Assembly (NCBI RefSeq): GCF_016919165.1
Contig: NZ_JAFFPS010000021.1
Span: forward strand, 118,377-182,376
DNA length: 64,000 bases
Reading direction: 5' to 3'
From: Leptospira chreensis
GTDB taxonomy: Bacteria > Spirochaetota > Leptospiria > Leptospirales > Leptospiraceae
In this document: positions 37,089 through 46,509 of the stretch, piece after piece
Layout of the letters: the number at the start of each line of letters is the position of its first letter
How positions within the stretch are numbered: position 1 is the first letter of the stretch
Notes under the pieces: generated by a model
Told to the model about the DNA's origin: nothing
The model's input: the letters and a program-made list of their open reading frames with translations, nothing else
Databases searched by the model: none
Translations under genes and position numbers: made by a program

Positions 37089-38288
37089 ATGAATTTTCAA
37101 GATAAGACAGCCGTTGTTGTGGGAGCAGGAATTGCAGGTGTTAGCATTTGTTTGGCGCTAAAAGAGAAAAACATCAAAACAGTTTTAATCGATTCGGACT
37201 CAGGACCTGCAAAACATGCCAGCGGGAATCCGATTGGAGTTGTGTATCCCTTTCTCACCAAACATAAAACAGCCGAATCCGAATTCTCACTAACAGCGTT
37301 TCAGTATTTTCTATCTGTTTGGAAAAAATTTCACCTAAAAGATCTTGTTCCTCATGTAGATGGAATCTATTTTCTTATGGATACGAAGGAATCATACGAT
37401 CGTTATTCGCATTCCATCATTTCTCATCAAATCCCGAGCCATTTGGTAAAGGAAAGTATCGAACCATTTTCAAATTCCCCTGCCCTATTCTTTCCCGAAG
37501 GAAAGTCCATTTCCCCAGTAGATCTTACAAAACAAATTCTTAGATTAGCAGATCCACAAACCAAATTTTCCTGTAAGTTACTCGCTTGGGAAAAATCAAA
37601 AGAGGATCATAAAATTCTCTGCCAAACATCGGAAGGTGAGATTAAGAGCGATTATTTATTCCTAAGCCAAGGGTATCAATTTGCAGAGGATCCTCATCTG
37701 GGCTGGTTGCCTCTTAAAAAAGTGCGGGGCCAAATTTTGAAAATTCCCGAACAAAAACAGACAAATACACATGGAATTCTGTATGGCGATTATATCACTT
37801 CTGCGATTGGCGGATTCCAAGTATTAGGTGCGACCTTTGATGAATTCAAACTAGAAGAGGAATCTAGGCCAGAGGAATCGGAATCCATGTGGATAGATTT
37901 GCTAAAAAAATTACCAAAACTTTCTTCCGAGTGGGGATCACAAAACCCCCGTTTGTTTGCCACTAGAGTGAGTTACAGAACACAATCACAAGACAGAAGC
38001 CCCGTTGTTGGAAAATTGCCTGATATTTCTCAACTGGATTTATCCGTTAAATACCAAAATCTGCTTAGGAATGCGAATAAAAATATGCAAATCCCTTATT
38101 ATGAATCCGTAGGAATTCTCAATGGGCTTGGATCACGGGGGCTCACCCATGCTTTATATTCCGCAGAGATACTAGTTTCCTCGATCTTAGGAGAACCGAA
38201 CAATATGCATATATCAGAAAAAATCTTTAATTCTTTGAAGCCGGACCGATTTTTGATTCGTATGTGGAAACGAGACCAGCTAACATAG
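37089..38288 (+). CDS. mnmC2: FAD-dependent cmnm5s2U oxidase (MnmC C-terminal-type)
   Basis: 399 residues. It has the dinucleotide fold VVVGAGIAGVSICLALKEK, the MnmC2 motif HASGNPIGVVYPFLT and RVSYRTQSQDRSPVVG, and NGLGSRGLTHALYSAE near the end. It removes the carboxymethyl group from cmnm5s2U. In Escherichia coli the methyltransferase and oxidase are one polypeptide; here they are two adjacent genes. The gene overlaps the convergent lpxK by 62 bp. Confidence 0.85.
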   Translation: MNFQDKTAVVVGAGIAGVSICLALKEKNIKTVLIDSDSGPAKHASGNPIGVVYPFLTKHKTAESEFSLTAFQYFLSVWKKFHLKDLVPHVDGIYFLMDTKESYDRYSHSIISHQIPSHLVKESIEPFSNSPALFFPEGKSISPVDLTKQILRLADPQTKFSCKLLAWEKSKEDHKILCQTSEGEIKSDYLFLSQGYQFAEDPHLGWLPLKKVRGQILKIPEQKQTNTHGILYGDYITSAIGGFQVLGATFDEFKLEEESRPEESESMWIDLLKKLPKLSSEWGSQNPRLFATRVSYRTQSQDRSPVVGKLPDISQLDLSVKYQNLLRNANKNMQIPYYESVGILNGLGSRGLTHALYSAEILVSSILGEPNNMHISEKIFNSLKPDRFLIRMWKRDQLT

Positions 38289-39315
38289 ACTTTAGTTCCT
38301 TATCCTCATCTACGGAAACTTGGATCAAAAGTAATAATACCGTAGTATTTTTTTTACGCAATTCTTCGATAAAACGGATATCCGTTCGCATCTTAATCCA
38401 ATCTTTTTCGGTTGTGATTAAGGCCTCATCGGTCTTTATTTCATTCAGTAATGATAATAAGGATTCGGTTGTATACTCAAAGTGGTCAGGAAAGAATTTG
38501 GTTCGAATCGATTCCGGGATCAATGTAGATTTTGCCGTTTCATAAACATTCTTTGGATTTCCAACTCCAGTGACCAAAAAGTATTTCGAATCCAATTTAG
38601 ATTTGAATGATTTCTGAATTAAGTTTTGATTTAATAAAACTTCCTTCACTTCCGCTTGGAAACTAGAATGAAAGATAGGAACGGAAATTCGCTTTTGGCT
38701 CAAAACTTTTTTATGTTTATCCAAATGGATTTTGTTTTCAGAAGTGATCTTAGTAAACACCATCGCATCAGCTCTTTTGCTATGACTGATAGGTTCCCGT
38801 AAAAAACCCAAAGGGATGGTCAATCCATTCCCAAAAGGAGAGTTGGCATCCAAGAGAACAAAATCAAAATCTCGAGACAAGGTTTTGTGTTGGAATCCAT
38901 CATCCAAAATCACGATATGTTTTTTGGATTTGATTTGGTTATAAAGAAGAAAAGAATTCTTTCTATCCCGGCCAATGATTACCTGTACATCGGGAAACAT
39001 TTCTTTATGTTGGCTCGGCTCATCTCCATACAACTTCGGAGTAAGTCCATTCGGTAAAATACCACCTTCTTTGCTTTTTTCTGCTTTATAACCTCTGGAT
39101 AAAATGGTAATCGCATAACCAGGGTATGTTTCTTTAAAAAAGCGAACGAGATATTGCACAAAAGGAGTTTTGCCAGTTCCTCCTACCGTGAGGTTGCCAA
39201 CACTGATGACTAAAACATGAGGTAAGTGGAAAGAAGTAATCCCTCTTTGTATCCACCAAAAAAGAAATTGGTAGAGTAAACTCAGAGGGTAAAGTAAATA
39301 CAGGAATATCTTCAT
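38227..39315 (-). CDS. lpxK: Tetraacyldisaccharide 4'-kinase LpxK
   Basis: 362 residues. N-terminal membrane-associated helix and the P-loop VGNLTVGGTGKTPFVQYL, with the second Walker-like region VILDDGFQHKTLSRD typical of LpxK. It phosphorylates lipid A at the 4' position, showing the host makes LPS. Leptospiral lipid A is reported to lack a 4' phosphate in the mature form, so a later phosphatase would be required (established knowledge, not seen here). It follows hisE by 26 bp on the same strand. Confidence 0.92.
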   Translation of the reverse strand: MKIFLYLLYPLSLLYQFLFWWIQRGITSFHLPHVLVISVGNLTVGGTGKTPFVQYLVRFFKETYPGYAITILSRGYKAEKSKEGGILPNGLTPKLYGDEPSQHKEMFPDVQVIIGRDRKNSFLLYNQIKSKKHIVILDDGFQHKTLSRDFDFVLLDANSPFGNGLTIPLGFLREPISHSKRADAMVFTKITSENKIHLDKHKKVLSQKRISVPIFHSSFQAEVKEVLLNQNLIQKSFKSKLDSKYFLVTGVGNPKNVYETAKSTLIPESIRTKFFPDHFEYTTESLLSLLNEIKTDEALITTEKDWIKMRTDIRFIEELRKKNTTVLLLLIQVSVDEDKELKSMLAGLVSTYESKIGPASKN

Positions 39316-39341
39316 TTAGTTTCCAACGGGAAACAATCAGT

Positions 39342-39620
39342 TTAGCTGTGGCGTTTTTCCAATTCTTTTGCAATGGTAGAAAGGCTAATTCCTTTTTCCA
39401 CCATAAGCACTTCTAAATGAAATACCAAGTCGGCAATTTCATGAATGAGTTCTTTTTCATTGGGATTTTTTGCGGCGATGATCACCTCACCGGCCTCTTC
39501 ACCAATTTTTTTGAGGATGCGGTCAACACCATCGCGGAAGAGTTCTGCAGTATAAGACTTTTCAGGCAATTCTTCCTTACGTTTGCGTAGCAGTTCTTCC
39601 AATTTCAGTAAAAATTCCAT
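39342..39620 (-). CDS. hisE: Phosphoribosyl-ATP pyrophosphatase HisE
   Basis: 92 residues, all-helical MazG-like fold. [31 protein letters not shown] gives the EExxE metal motif, and [14 protein letters not shown] completes it. It is the second step of histidine synthesis as a stand-alone gene, without fused HisI. Divergent from the thioredoxin-TPR gene; it precedes lpxK in the minus-strand unit. Confidence 0.93.
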   Translation of the reverse strand: MEFLLKLEELLRKRKEELPEKSYTAELFRDGVDRILKKIGEEAGEVIIAAKNPNEKELIHEIADLVFHLEVLMVEKGISLSTIAKELEKRHS

Positions 39621-39717
39621 ATTTTGACCTTCTAGCGACCATGGAAACTGCCCATTCCATTTCGAAAAAGCGAAAATTGACTATTCAAAAGAAGGGAAAA
39701 ACATTAGGATTCAGTGG

Positions 39718-40539
39718 ATGGTTCGTAAGATTCTACCTGTTTTATTCCTTCTTTGTACGAGTGCTTTGTTTTCCGAATCTCCATGGGGGGGTTCCATCCA
39801 AAAGGGATTCGAAACGGCAAAACAAGACAAAAAATTTATCATTGTGGATGTATTTGCAGATTGGTGCACCTACTGTTTAGTTTTAGAAAAAGAGATCTTC
39901 CCTGATCCAGAAGTCAGTCGAGTGTTAGATAGTTTCGTTAAAGTTCGGTTAGACGGAGAAGAGTTTCCCAACCTAAGAAAGAAATACAATATTGAAGGTT
40001 ATCCTACGATTCTATTTTTGGATGGGGATGGAAATTATGTGACTAAAATTTCCGGACTGGCCACAAAAGACGATATCCTGAATATCTCCAAAAGAATCCT
40101 GCAAGAACCAAACATTGAATCTTACCTCAAAACAGAACTGAGGCGAAATGCAAATAGTCCAGACATCCACTTCCGTTTGGGATTGTTATATTTTCAAAAC
40201 AAAGAATTTGAAAAAGCCGAATCCCAGTTTACAGAAACCATTCAAAAATCCAATACTTTACCAATCTTAAAAGAAAACGCACATTTCAACTTAAACTTAG
40301 TTAAGTCCATTCATGGCCCGAAAGAATCTGCAGTAAAATCCTGGAAGGAATATTTAGAACTCTATCCCACATCAAATCGCAAAGTCACTGCAAAATTGTA
40401 TTATGGATTGACGTTAAAAGATGCGGGTGAATCGAAACTTGCGAAGTCTATCCTTACGGAAATCAAACCACAACTAACAACTGATACGGATAAATCGATG
40501 TGTAATGAAGCTTTGTCTGAAATTGAGAGAGGATTTTAG
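39718..40539 (+). CDS. Exported thioredoxin-fold protein with TPR-like C-terminus
   Basis: 273 residues. A signal peptide (about 1-19) precedes a thioredoxin domain with the active site WCTYC (DVFADWCTYCLVLEKEIF), and cis-Pro at GYPTILFLDGDG. From about residue 135 three TPR-like helical repeats follow (FRLGLLYFQNKEFEKAESQF; HFNLNLV; YYGLTLKDAGESKLAKSIL). A periplasmic disulfide reductase or scaffold role is likely. The gene is divergent from hisE. Confidence 0.85.
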   Translation: MVRKILPVLFLLCTSALFSESPWGGSIQKGFETAKQDKKFIIVDVFADWCTYCLVLEKEIFPDPEVSRVLDSFVKVRLDGEEFPNLRKKYNIEGYPTILFLDGDGNYVTKISGLATKDDILNISKRILQEPNIESYLKTELRRNANSPDIHFRLGLLYFQNKEFEKAESQFTETIQKSNTLPILKENAHFNLNLVKSIHGPKESAVKSWKEYLELYPTSNRKVTAKLYYGLTLKDAGESKLAKSILTEIKPQLTTDTDKSMCNEALSEIERGF

Positions 40540-40586
40540 TCCAACCGAAAATTCTACCGGCTGGACCAAAATAAGAACTAAAGAAT

Positions 40587-41891
40587 TTACCTGTTCCCGA
40601 TTGAATAATACGTAAAACCTAACTCATTCATAAGAGTTGGTTTGTATTGGTTTCTTCCATCGAAAACTAACGGGCTTTTTAATAGGCTCTTAATTTTATT
40701 AAAATCAGGCTCTCTAAATTCTCTCCATTCTGTTAGTAACAACATGGCATCTGCCCCTTGGAGAGCAGAATAAGCATCCTTTTTGTATTCGACCTTTCCA
40801 TCAAAATAATACTTCGATGTTTCCATAGAAGCAGGATCAAATACTTGGATTTTGGCACCATTTTTATGTAGTTCATAAATAAGGGGAATGGATGGAGCTT
40901 CTCGCATATCATCTGTTCCTGGTTTGAAAGACAATCCCCAAATCCCAAAAGTTTTTCCTTTCATATCTGTGGATTTAAAATGTTCAAAAATTTTATCGGT
41001 TAAACGAGTTTTCTGTTTTTCGTTTACATCTTCCACAGATTGAATGATATGCATTGGAGCATTGACTTCTTCTGCCGTGCGTAGAAGTGCTCTTACATCT
41101 TTCGGAAAACAAGACCCACCATATCCAATCCCTGCATATAAAAACTGACGACCAATTCTCGAATCAGTTCCCATTCCTTTTCTGACATCATCATAGTTTG
41201 CACCAAGGGCATCGCAGAGATTTGCAATTTCATTCACGAAGGAAATCTTTGTCGCAAGGAAAGCGTTACATGCATACTTTGTGAGTTCCGCAGACCGAAT
41301 GCTCATAGTGATGATTGGATTTCCGTTTAGTACAAACGGAGAATAAAGTTCGCTCATTTTTTTAGCAGCAACTTCAGACTCAGCACCAATCACAACACGT
41401 TCGGGTCTCATAAAGTCATCAATGGCTGCCCCTTCTTTTAAAAACTCGGGATTGGAAACAACATCAAACGGTTGTTTTGTGTTTTTTGCAACAATCGCCT
41501 TCACTTGGTCAGCGGTTCCTACGGGAACCGTGGATTTATCAACGATGATTTTATATCCGTTCATTGCTTTACCGACTTCTTCTGCCACAGCAAAAACAAA
41601 TCGTAGATCAGCAGATCCGTTATCGGATGTCGGTGTGCCGACGGCAATAAAGACAAACTCGGAAGCCTCAACACCATCTTTCAATGAAGTGGAAAACTGG
41701 AGTCTTCCTTCTTTGTGGTTTCGTTCCACAAGTTCCGTGAGCCCAGGTTCATAGATGGGAATGATACCTTTTTTTAGGTCGCTAATTTTCTTTTCATCTT
41801 TATCAATACAAATGACTTCATTGCCATATTCAGCAAAGCAGGTTCCTGCAACGAGGCCTACATATCCGGTTCCGACCACACAAACTTTCAT
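40587..41891 (-). CDS. ugd: UDP-glucose/GDP-mannose dehydrogenase family (Ugd)
   Basis: 434 residues. NAD-binding N-terminus MKVCVVGTGYVGLVAGTCFAEYG, the central IRSAELTKYACNAFLATKISFVNE, and the catalytic Cys in GIGYGGSCFPKDVRAL, all of UDP-glucose 6-dehydrogenase type. It makes UDP-glucuronate for surface polysaccharide. It lies downstream of the Wzm/Wzt exporter genes on the same strand, so it probably serves O-antigen or capsule synthesis. Confidence 0.92.
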   Translation of the reverse strand: MKVCVVGTGYVGLVAGTCFAEYGNEVICIDKDEKKISDLKKGIIPIYEPGLTELVERNHKEGRLQFSTSLKDGVEASEFVFIAVGTPTSDNGSADLRFVFAVAEEVGKAMNGYKIIVDKSTVPVGTADQVKAIVAKNTKQPFDVVSNPEFLKEGAAIDDFMRPERVVIGAESEVAAKKMSELYSPFVLNGNPIITMSIRSAELTKYACNAFLATKISFVNEIANLCDALGANYDDVRKGMGTDSRIGRQFLYAGIGYGGSCFPKDVRALLRTAEEVNAPMHIIQSVEDVNEKQKTRLTDKIFEHFKSTDMKGKTFGIWGLSFKPGTDDMREAPSIPLIYELHKNGAKIQVFDPASMETSKYYFDGKVEYKKDAYSALQGADAMLLLTEWREFREPDFNKIKSLLKSPLVFDGRNQYKPTLMNELGFTYYSIGNR

Positions 41892-41936
41892 AGGATTTCC
41901 AGAATTTAGTTTTTTCCTTTGAGGGAAACTGTTTTT

Positions 41937-43136
41937 CTAATCTGGTTTGGGAAGGGTTTGGATCGCAAATTCAGTTGGAAGATGACAAATACCGACAAAT
42001 TTTCCAGTTTTTCCTCGTTCCACCTCAAAATCGAAAACGGATTCGCCCCAGAAATAACTCCCCTCAACATGAGATTCACCTTTGTGGATGGAAACTCCTA
42101 AACTGTATTTTCCTTCGCTAAATTGGATGGGAAATTGAAATTCGACAATGGACCTTTCGCCCACCGAAAAGTTTAAATTTTCTTTCCCCAAATGGTGTGA
42201 GTTGGTTCCAAAGATCCGGATTCCCTTTTCGCTATCAATATGAAAACCGATGGTTCCATTGATGATGGGGATCGCTGATTGGAATTCGATCCGAAGGGTG
42301 GCATTGTCACCCAGGAAATGATGGCGAGTTTCTAAACCCTTGGAATTTTTAAGGAAAATACGAATGTCCTGAATGGATGCGGATGTTTGCGCTGAAGAAG
42401 GTTCTGTAGCACCAGCTAACACGTGCATATATTCTTCGATCGCAGCTTTCGGATTTCCATCAAATAATAAACGACCTTTATTTAAGAGAACCGCTCTCGT
42501 ACAAAAATAAGAGATAAGTCCAAGGTCATGGCTCACAACCAAAATACAAGATCCAGACTTTGAAAATTCATCGATTCGTTTGAGGCATTTTTGTTGGAAA
42601 CTAGCATCCCCTACAGCCAAGGCTTCATCTACAATTAAGATATCGGGTCGTTTGGCTGTAGCCAGGCTAAAGCCAAGTCGCATCGCCATTCCCGAACTAT
42701 AATTTTTTAAAGGAGAATTACGAAACTCATTCAGCTCGGCAAATTCAAAAATGGAATCAGTGAGTTCCTTGATTTCAGATGGTTTGTAACCCCAAACAAG
42801 TCCATTGAAGTAAACATTTTCTTCCCCGGAAAGTTCTGGATTGAAACCAACGCTGAGTTCCAAAAGGGCTCGCACCGATCCATTTACAACGAGGTTCCCT
42901 TTGTCTTTACTGATAACTCCTGTGATTAGTTTTAGAAGTGTTGATTTCCCGGCACCATTCCTACCAATGATACCGAGGATTTCACCGGAGCCCACTTTTA
43001 AATCTATCGATTGTAAGGCGGTAAATTTTGAATCAATTCCGAAGTAACCAAAACTAAGTCCGGCAAGGATTCGTTTCCAAGGTTTTGAAAATCCATGGTA
43101 GTCCTTAGAAAGATTTTCTAAAACAACAGAAGCCAT
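41937..43136 (-). CDS. Polysaccharide ABC exporter ATPase with carbohydrate-binding domain (Wzt)
   Basis: About 399 residues. Walker A GRNGAGKSTLLKL, signature YSSGMAMRLGFSLA and Walker B DILIVDEALAVGD, with the H-loop VSHDL. From about 245 a beta-sandwich (Wzt C-terminal-type) follows, which in homologues recognises the O-antigen end. ATG at 43136 is used; a TTG precedes it immediately. No clear ribosome-binding site, so translation may be coupled to the upstream permease gene 5 bp away. Confidence 0.9.
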   Translation of the reverse strand: MASVVLENLSKDYHGFSKPWKRILAGLSFGYFGIDSKFTALQSIDLKVGSGEILGIIGRNGAGKSTLLKLITGVISKDKGNLVVNGSVRALLELSVGFNPELSGEENVYFNGLVWGYKPSEIKELTDSIFEFAELNEFRNSPLKNYSSGMAMRLGFSLATAKRPDILIVDEALAVGDASFQQKCLKRIDEFSKSGSCILVVSHDLGLISYFCTRAVLLNKGRLLFDGNPKAAIEEYMHVLAGATEPSSAQTSASIQDIRIFLKNSKGLETRHHFLGDNATLRIEFQSAIPIINGTIGFHIDSEKGIRIFGTNSHHLGKENLNFSVGERSIVEFQFPIQFSEGKYSLGVSIHKGESHVEGSYFWGESVFDFEVERGKTGKFVGICHLPTEFAIQTLPKPD

Positions 43137-43141
43137 CAAAA

Positions 43142-43891
43142 TTAAAGATGATCCAAAATCACCGATTGGAATTTACGTTTCGCCAGTAGATACACAAGGA
43201 AGAAAAAAAACAGAAAAGGTAAAATTTGAATCCAATCAAATTGAGGACTATATCCCGGAATCACGGAAGTACGAAAGATATCCAAGGGAATGGTGAATGG
43301 ATTTAGGCGGTTCCACTCTTTTAAATATCCTGTTGGATAATACAAAACAGGAATTCCCCAAAAAATCAGTTGGCTCACCAAACGGATCAAAGGTGAAATA
43401 TCTTTCAATAAAATATTCAACCGAGATAAGTAATGCAAAAGTAACATTAAATACAATCCAGAGAAAACCAAAATCAAATATCCAAGAAGGATTCCAGAAA
43501 GGTTTAATTTTCCAGAATATGCCAAATAAATAAATACGGGAATGGATGTGACAAGGCTATGGATGAGAAATTGGACATAGGGAATCCATAAAAACAAATC
43601 AATGCCGAGGCTTGATCGTTTCAGCAAACTACGATTGTCGGTGAGAATTCCCGTGCCACGAACAAGAAGTTCTTGGATGGGAATCCAATACAAAAGTCCG
43701 GTTAAAAGATAAGCCGTGAAGTCTTCTTGAGTGGATGGGTTTTTTAAATTGAGCACCAGGAATACCAGTGCGTACAAACTGATGAGGACTAAGTTCTGCA
43801 AAAACATCCAGGAGATGCCTAAAAAGGATCCTGCATACTGCAGTGCATAGTCACGCCGAACGAGAGCCCAAAGTATGGATACTTTCTCCAT
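43142..43891 (-). CDS. Polysaccharide ABC exporter permease (Wzm)
   Basis: 249 residues with six membrane helices and the ABC-2 type N-terminus (RRDYALQYAGSFLGISWMFLQNLVLISLYALVF, seen in pieces). Together with the adjacent ATPase it exports lipid-linked O-antigen or similar glycans across the inner membrane. It is the first gene of the wzm-wzt-ugd unit unless the 71-residue gene upstream belongs to it. Confidence 0.9.
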   Translation of the reverse strand: MEKVSILWALVRRDYALQYAGSFLGISWMFLQNLVLISLYALVFLVLNLKNPSTQEDFTAYLLTGLLYWIPIQELLVRGTGILTDNRSLLKRSSLGIDLFLWIPYVQFLIHSLVTSIPVFIYLAYSGKLNLSGILLGYLILVFSGLYLMLLLHYLSRLNILLKDISPLIRLVSQLIFWGIPVLYYPTGYLKEWNRLNPFTIPLDIFRTSVIPGYSPQFDWIQILPFLFFFFLVYLLAKRKFQSVILDHL

Positions 43892-43948
43892 ACTTTGATT
43901 GTCGGCCTATGGCTCCCAGTTCTAGAACCGGAAGCCGGTATTTTGGAA

Positions 43949-44164
43949 CTACATCCTCTTTAGGTTCTTTTGGCCCAAATCAGAAAGGCTGGGCGATACC
44001 CACTCTCCATTTTGAACCACTTCCCCTTGGAAGGCTTCCATTAGATAATCCTCAAAAGTCTTCCCAGTTTGGTTCTGGGAAAATCCCTTTTTCGGACCTT
44101 GCCCTGCGAGGCCTTGGTCCTTGTGGCGGTTGTAAGCGGGTTGTTGGATGGATCGAACGATCAT
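43949..44164 (-). CDS. Small hypothetical protein with strong ribosome-binding site
   Basis: 71 residues. GGGGAGG lies 9 nt before the ATG, the strongest site in this region. The polar sequence has a Gln/Gly-rich N-terminus and KTFEDYLMEAFQGEVV, a likely amphipathic helix. No signal or membrane segment. It precedes wzm by 57 bp. An overlapping plus-strand frame is the weaker alternative. Unrecognised. Confidence 0.6.
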   Translation of the reverse strand: MIVRSIQQPAYNRHKDQGLAGQGPKKGFSQNQTGKTFEDYLMEAFQGEVVQNGEWVSPSLSDLGQKNLKRM

Positions 44165-44440
44165 AGGTTTTTCCTCCCCGTCATCATTTTAGACGACATA
44201 AAACTAAAAAATAATACCAATAATATACTAAACGCTTGTTTACACTACTTAACATATGAGAAGTTAAGTCAATATTTTTTTCACGTTTTTATCGGTTTCT
44301 ATATAGTAATTTAGCATCCACCTGGGACAAAACCCGTTCCAGGCCCGAATTTTTTGATTTGGGAGATATAAAATATGTCCCTATTCAAAAAAAGCAACCG
44401 GAATGAGGCCTAAAAAGCGAAATTTCAGACCTCAATCCTG
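44165..44440. other. AT-rich divergent intergenic region with inverted repeats
   Basis: 276 bp. An inverted repeat ACTTAAC/GTTAAGT (44246-44268) has a 9-nt loop and is followed by CAATATTTTTTT. A second stem CCTGG...CCAGG lies near 44320-44342. Starts to both sides are divergent. No gene is seen. Confidence 0.4.
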
Positions 44441-46015
44441 GTGGATTGGCAGAAAATTGGGGTTATTTTGTGGATTTCTCTCGTACAGACTTTGCAAGCC
44501 GTAGAGAAAAAGCCGGATCAGGTTTCCGTCTCAGAACTTTTGCAGGCCGGGTTTCCTCCCCATTTGGCCGCAGCCTGGAAAGAAAAAGCCAAACAATCTC
44601 CCGAAAATTTCATTCAGTGGAAAAGATCCCTAAAAGGAAAGGATGCTTCCTTGGTTTCCAAAGTTTGGAAACTCAAACAAATCACAGTTTACTCCACCAA
44701 ACAACGATTGAACGAAAATAACAGGTCCCAACAAAACTTGAATCCCCATTGGAATCCGAAAAACCAAAAACAAAAGGATACTCAGACAAAGTCTCCAAAC
44801 CTTACTGGTCCAGCTTATGAACTTTTTTTCGGAATGAGTTACCAAAACTTGGATGTTCGGTATTTGCCAAGAGAGGAGAAAAACCATTCTTCTGTTTTTT
44901 TCGGAGGAAGAGGGAAAGGACAAATTTGGATTTTGGAAAAGCGGGATGAAGACTTTTCCTATGGGGCCAATCTTACCTTCCAACAATTTCGATTCACATC
45001 AGGGAATCGGTACAAACCCATCCCTCATTTTTATTTTGCCAAAGATCCGAACTTCTACTCGCAGTTGGAAAGAACCGGATCTCCTCTCCCCCAACCCATC
45101 TTGTTTTCTAACTTTTTAGGATACCGATACTTGCGAGAAGGAAAGGAATATGAATTCGGAATGTATCACTCGGCGGCATTCTCCGCTTATCCTGGACTTT
45201 ATTTTACATCACCAAACAAATCCTATTCGGCCGTTTGGTCAGCGGGAGAAAATAAATCGAGTTTATACATCAATGATTCCTGGAATTCCAAAGACTTGGG
45301 AAACCATAGAGTCCAATCAGAATCCATACTGAATAAAAAAGAATCCGTTGGATTTTTCTATTTAAAATCGGAATCACCCGAATCCAAATTCTTTTTCGAT
45401 GCCACGGCTTATAGAGATTCACCTTTGTTATACGGGATGGTTTCACCCTCAGAAGTCAGACCAGAGATCCCACAAACACTAGGTTACACGCGTGGAAGTT
45501 ATCGACACTTCCTTGGCTTTGAGTATTTAGGCTCCATGGAAGGACATCGGTATGAAAGTGGGAGGTCGGGATTTTTTCCCTTCTTTCTATCGGAATGGGG
45601 AAACCTACTCTACCGGTATCGCGAATACAATGAATCAGGAAATTACCAGTACAAGGAAATGGGACGAGCCGCATTTTATGAATGGCGAAAGGAAAAAGCC
45701 GTAGTGTCTTTTGGATTTGAATCGAGAGAAAATGGAGGCCAATGGGAAGGAAAACTAGCCATCCCCATAGATACCGGAAACTTACTGGAGTTCAGTGCCA
45801 TCTTCCGAGAAGGCCAACCCAAAACCAGGGCTTGGTTTGAAAACTGGACCTATGCCACAGATTTTAATATCAACCTAACTGATAGACAAGAGATCATCAA
45901 ACTCAAATGGGTAAGTCCCTTTATTTCAGTAAACATCAGTTATTCGGAAAAAGAAAAGGATCCAAATCCCATTTTGTTTATTAACTTTCAGTTATTACAA
46001 AAATTCGATCTCTAG
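44441..46015 (+). CDS. Predicted outer-membrane barrel protein with N-terminal helix-hairpin-helix-like segment
   Basis: 524 residues from a GTG start. An N-terminal signal (about 8-22) leads to a helical segment (VSELLQAGFPPHLAAAWKEKAKQ) of helix-hairpin-helix look, then beta-rich sequence with many aromatic residues (YELFFGMSYQNLDVRYLP, KFFFDATAYRDSPLLYGM) and a C-terminal strand INFQLLQKFDL. The pattern suggests an outer-membrane beta-barrel; I do not know the family. Convergent with the next gene, overlapping by 4 bp. Confidence 0.6.
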   Translation: MDWQKIGVILWISLVQTLQAVEKKPDQVSVSELLQAGFPPHLAAAWKEKAKQSPENFIQWKRSLKGKDASLVSKVWKLKQITVYSTKQRLNENNRSQQNLNPHWNPKNQKQKDTQTKSPNLTGPAYELFFGMSYQNLDVRYLPREEKNHSSVFFGGRGKGQIWILEKRDEDFSYGANLTFQQFRFTSGNRYKPIPHFYFAKDPNFYSQLERTGSPLPQPILFSNFLGYRYLREGKEYEFGMYHSAAFSAYPGLYFTSPNKSYSAVWSAGENKSSLYINDSWNSKDLGNHRVQSESILNKKESVGFFYLKSESPESKFFFDATAYRDSPLLYGMVSPSEVRPEIPQTLGYTRGSYRHFLGFEYLGSMEGHRYESGRSGFFPFFLSEWGNLLYRYREYNESGNYQYKEMGRAAFYEWRKEKAVVSFGFESRENGGQWEGKLAIPIDTGNLLEFSAIFREGQPKTRAWFENWTYATDFNINLTDRQEIIKLKWVSPFISVNISYSEKEKDPNPILFINFQLLQKFDL

Positions 46016-46509
46016 TATAGAAGATCGTCTGTGCGTACTTCGATGTATTCGATTAATTTAAAAATAGGAACCGATTGCCTATCGATAAACTCTTTGGGTT
46101 CTGCTGGTAGTTTTTTGGGGGTGGGAAGAGAAGAACGTTTTCCCCTCTCATCGATGGAATAAAAATAATAACCAATCCATTCCCCCTTCACACGGTAGGG
46201 ATTTCCGGGAAACAAATCTTTGACAAAGAATTCGCCGTCCAAATCGAACTTATTCCTTCTGTACCGGTAATGGATTTCATCTCCGTTTAAATCATAAAAA
46301 ACAACAAAATCCCCTTGTTTTCCCTTATAAAATAACTTCCAATCCAAGGGAAAAGCACCTGTCTTTTGAAATTCCGATTTCCCGTCTAAGATCCGTTTTT
46401 CGGAACGCGGAATGGGGCCTGTATAACGTCCATCTTCTTCGGAATGGAGAGAGATCCCAGAGACAATCAAAAGAAAGGTCAAAAAAGAAGTGAAAACCTT
46501 TAATTTCAT
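46012..46509 (-). CDS. Secreted hypothetical protein
   Basis: 165 residues with signal peptide (about 1-22, ending SLHSEE) and a mature domain that is rich in aromatic and basic residues (FYDLNGDEIHYRYRRNKFDL, GEWIGYYFYSIDERGKRS) and probably all-beta. The ATG overlaps the stop of the HEAT-repeat gene by 4 bp, so the pair is coupled. Function unknown. Confidence 0.65.
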   Translation of the reverse strand: MKLKVFTSFLTFLLIVSGISLHSEEDGRYTGPIPRSEKRILDGKSEFQKTGAFPLDWKLFYKGKQGDFVVFYDLNGDEIHYRYRRNKFDLDGEFFVKDLFPGNPYRVKGEWIGYYFYSIDERGKRSSLPTPKKLPAEPKEFIDRQSVPIFKLIEYIEVRTDDLLY

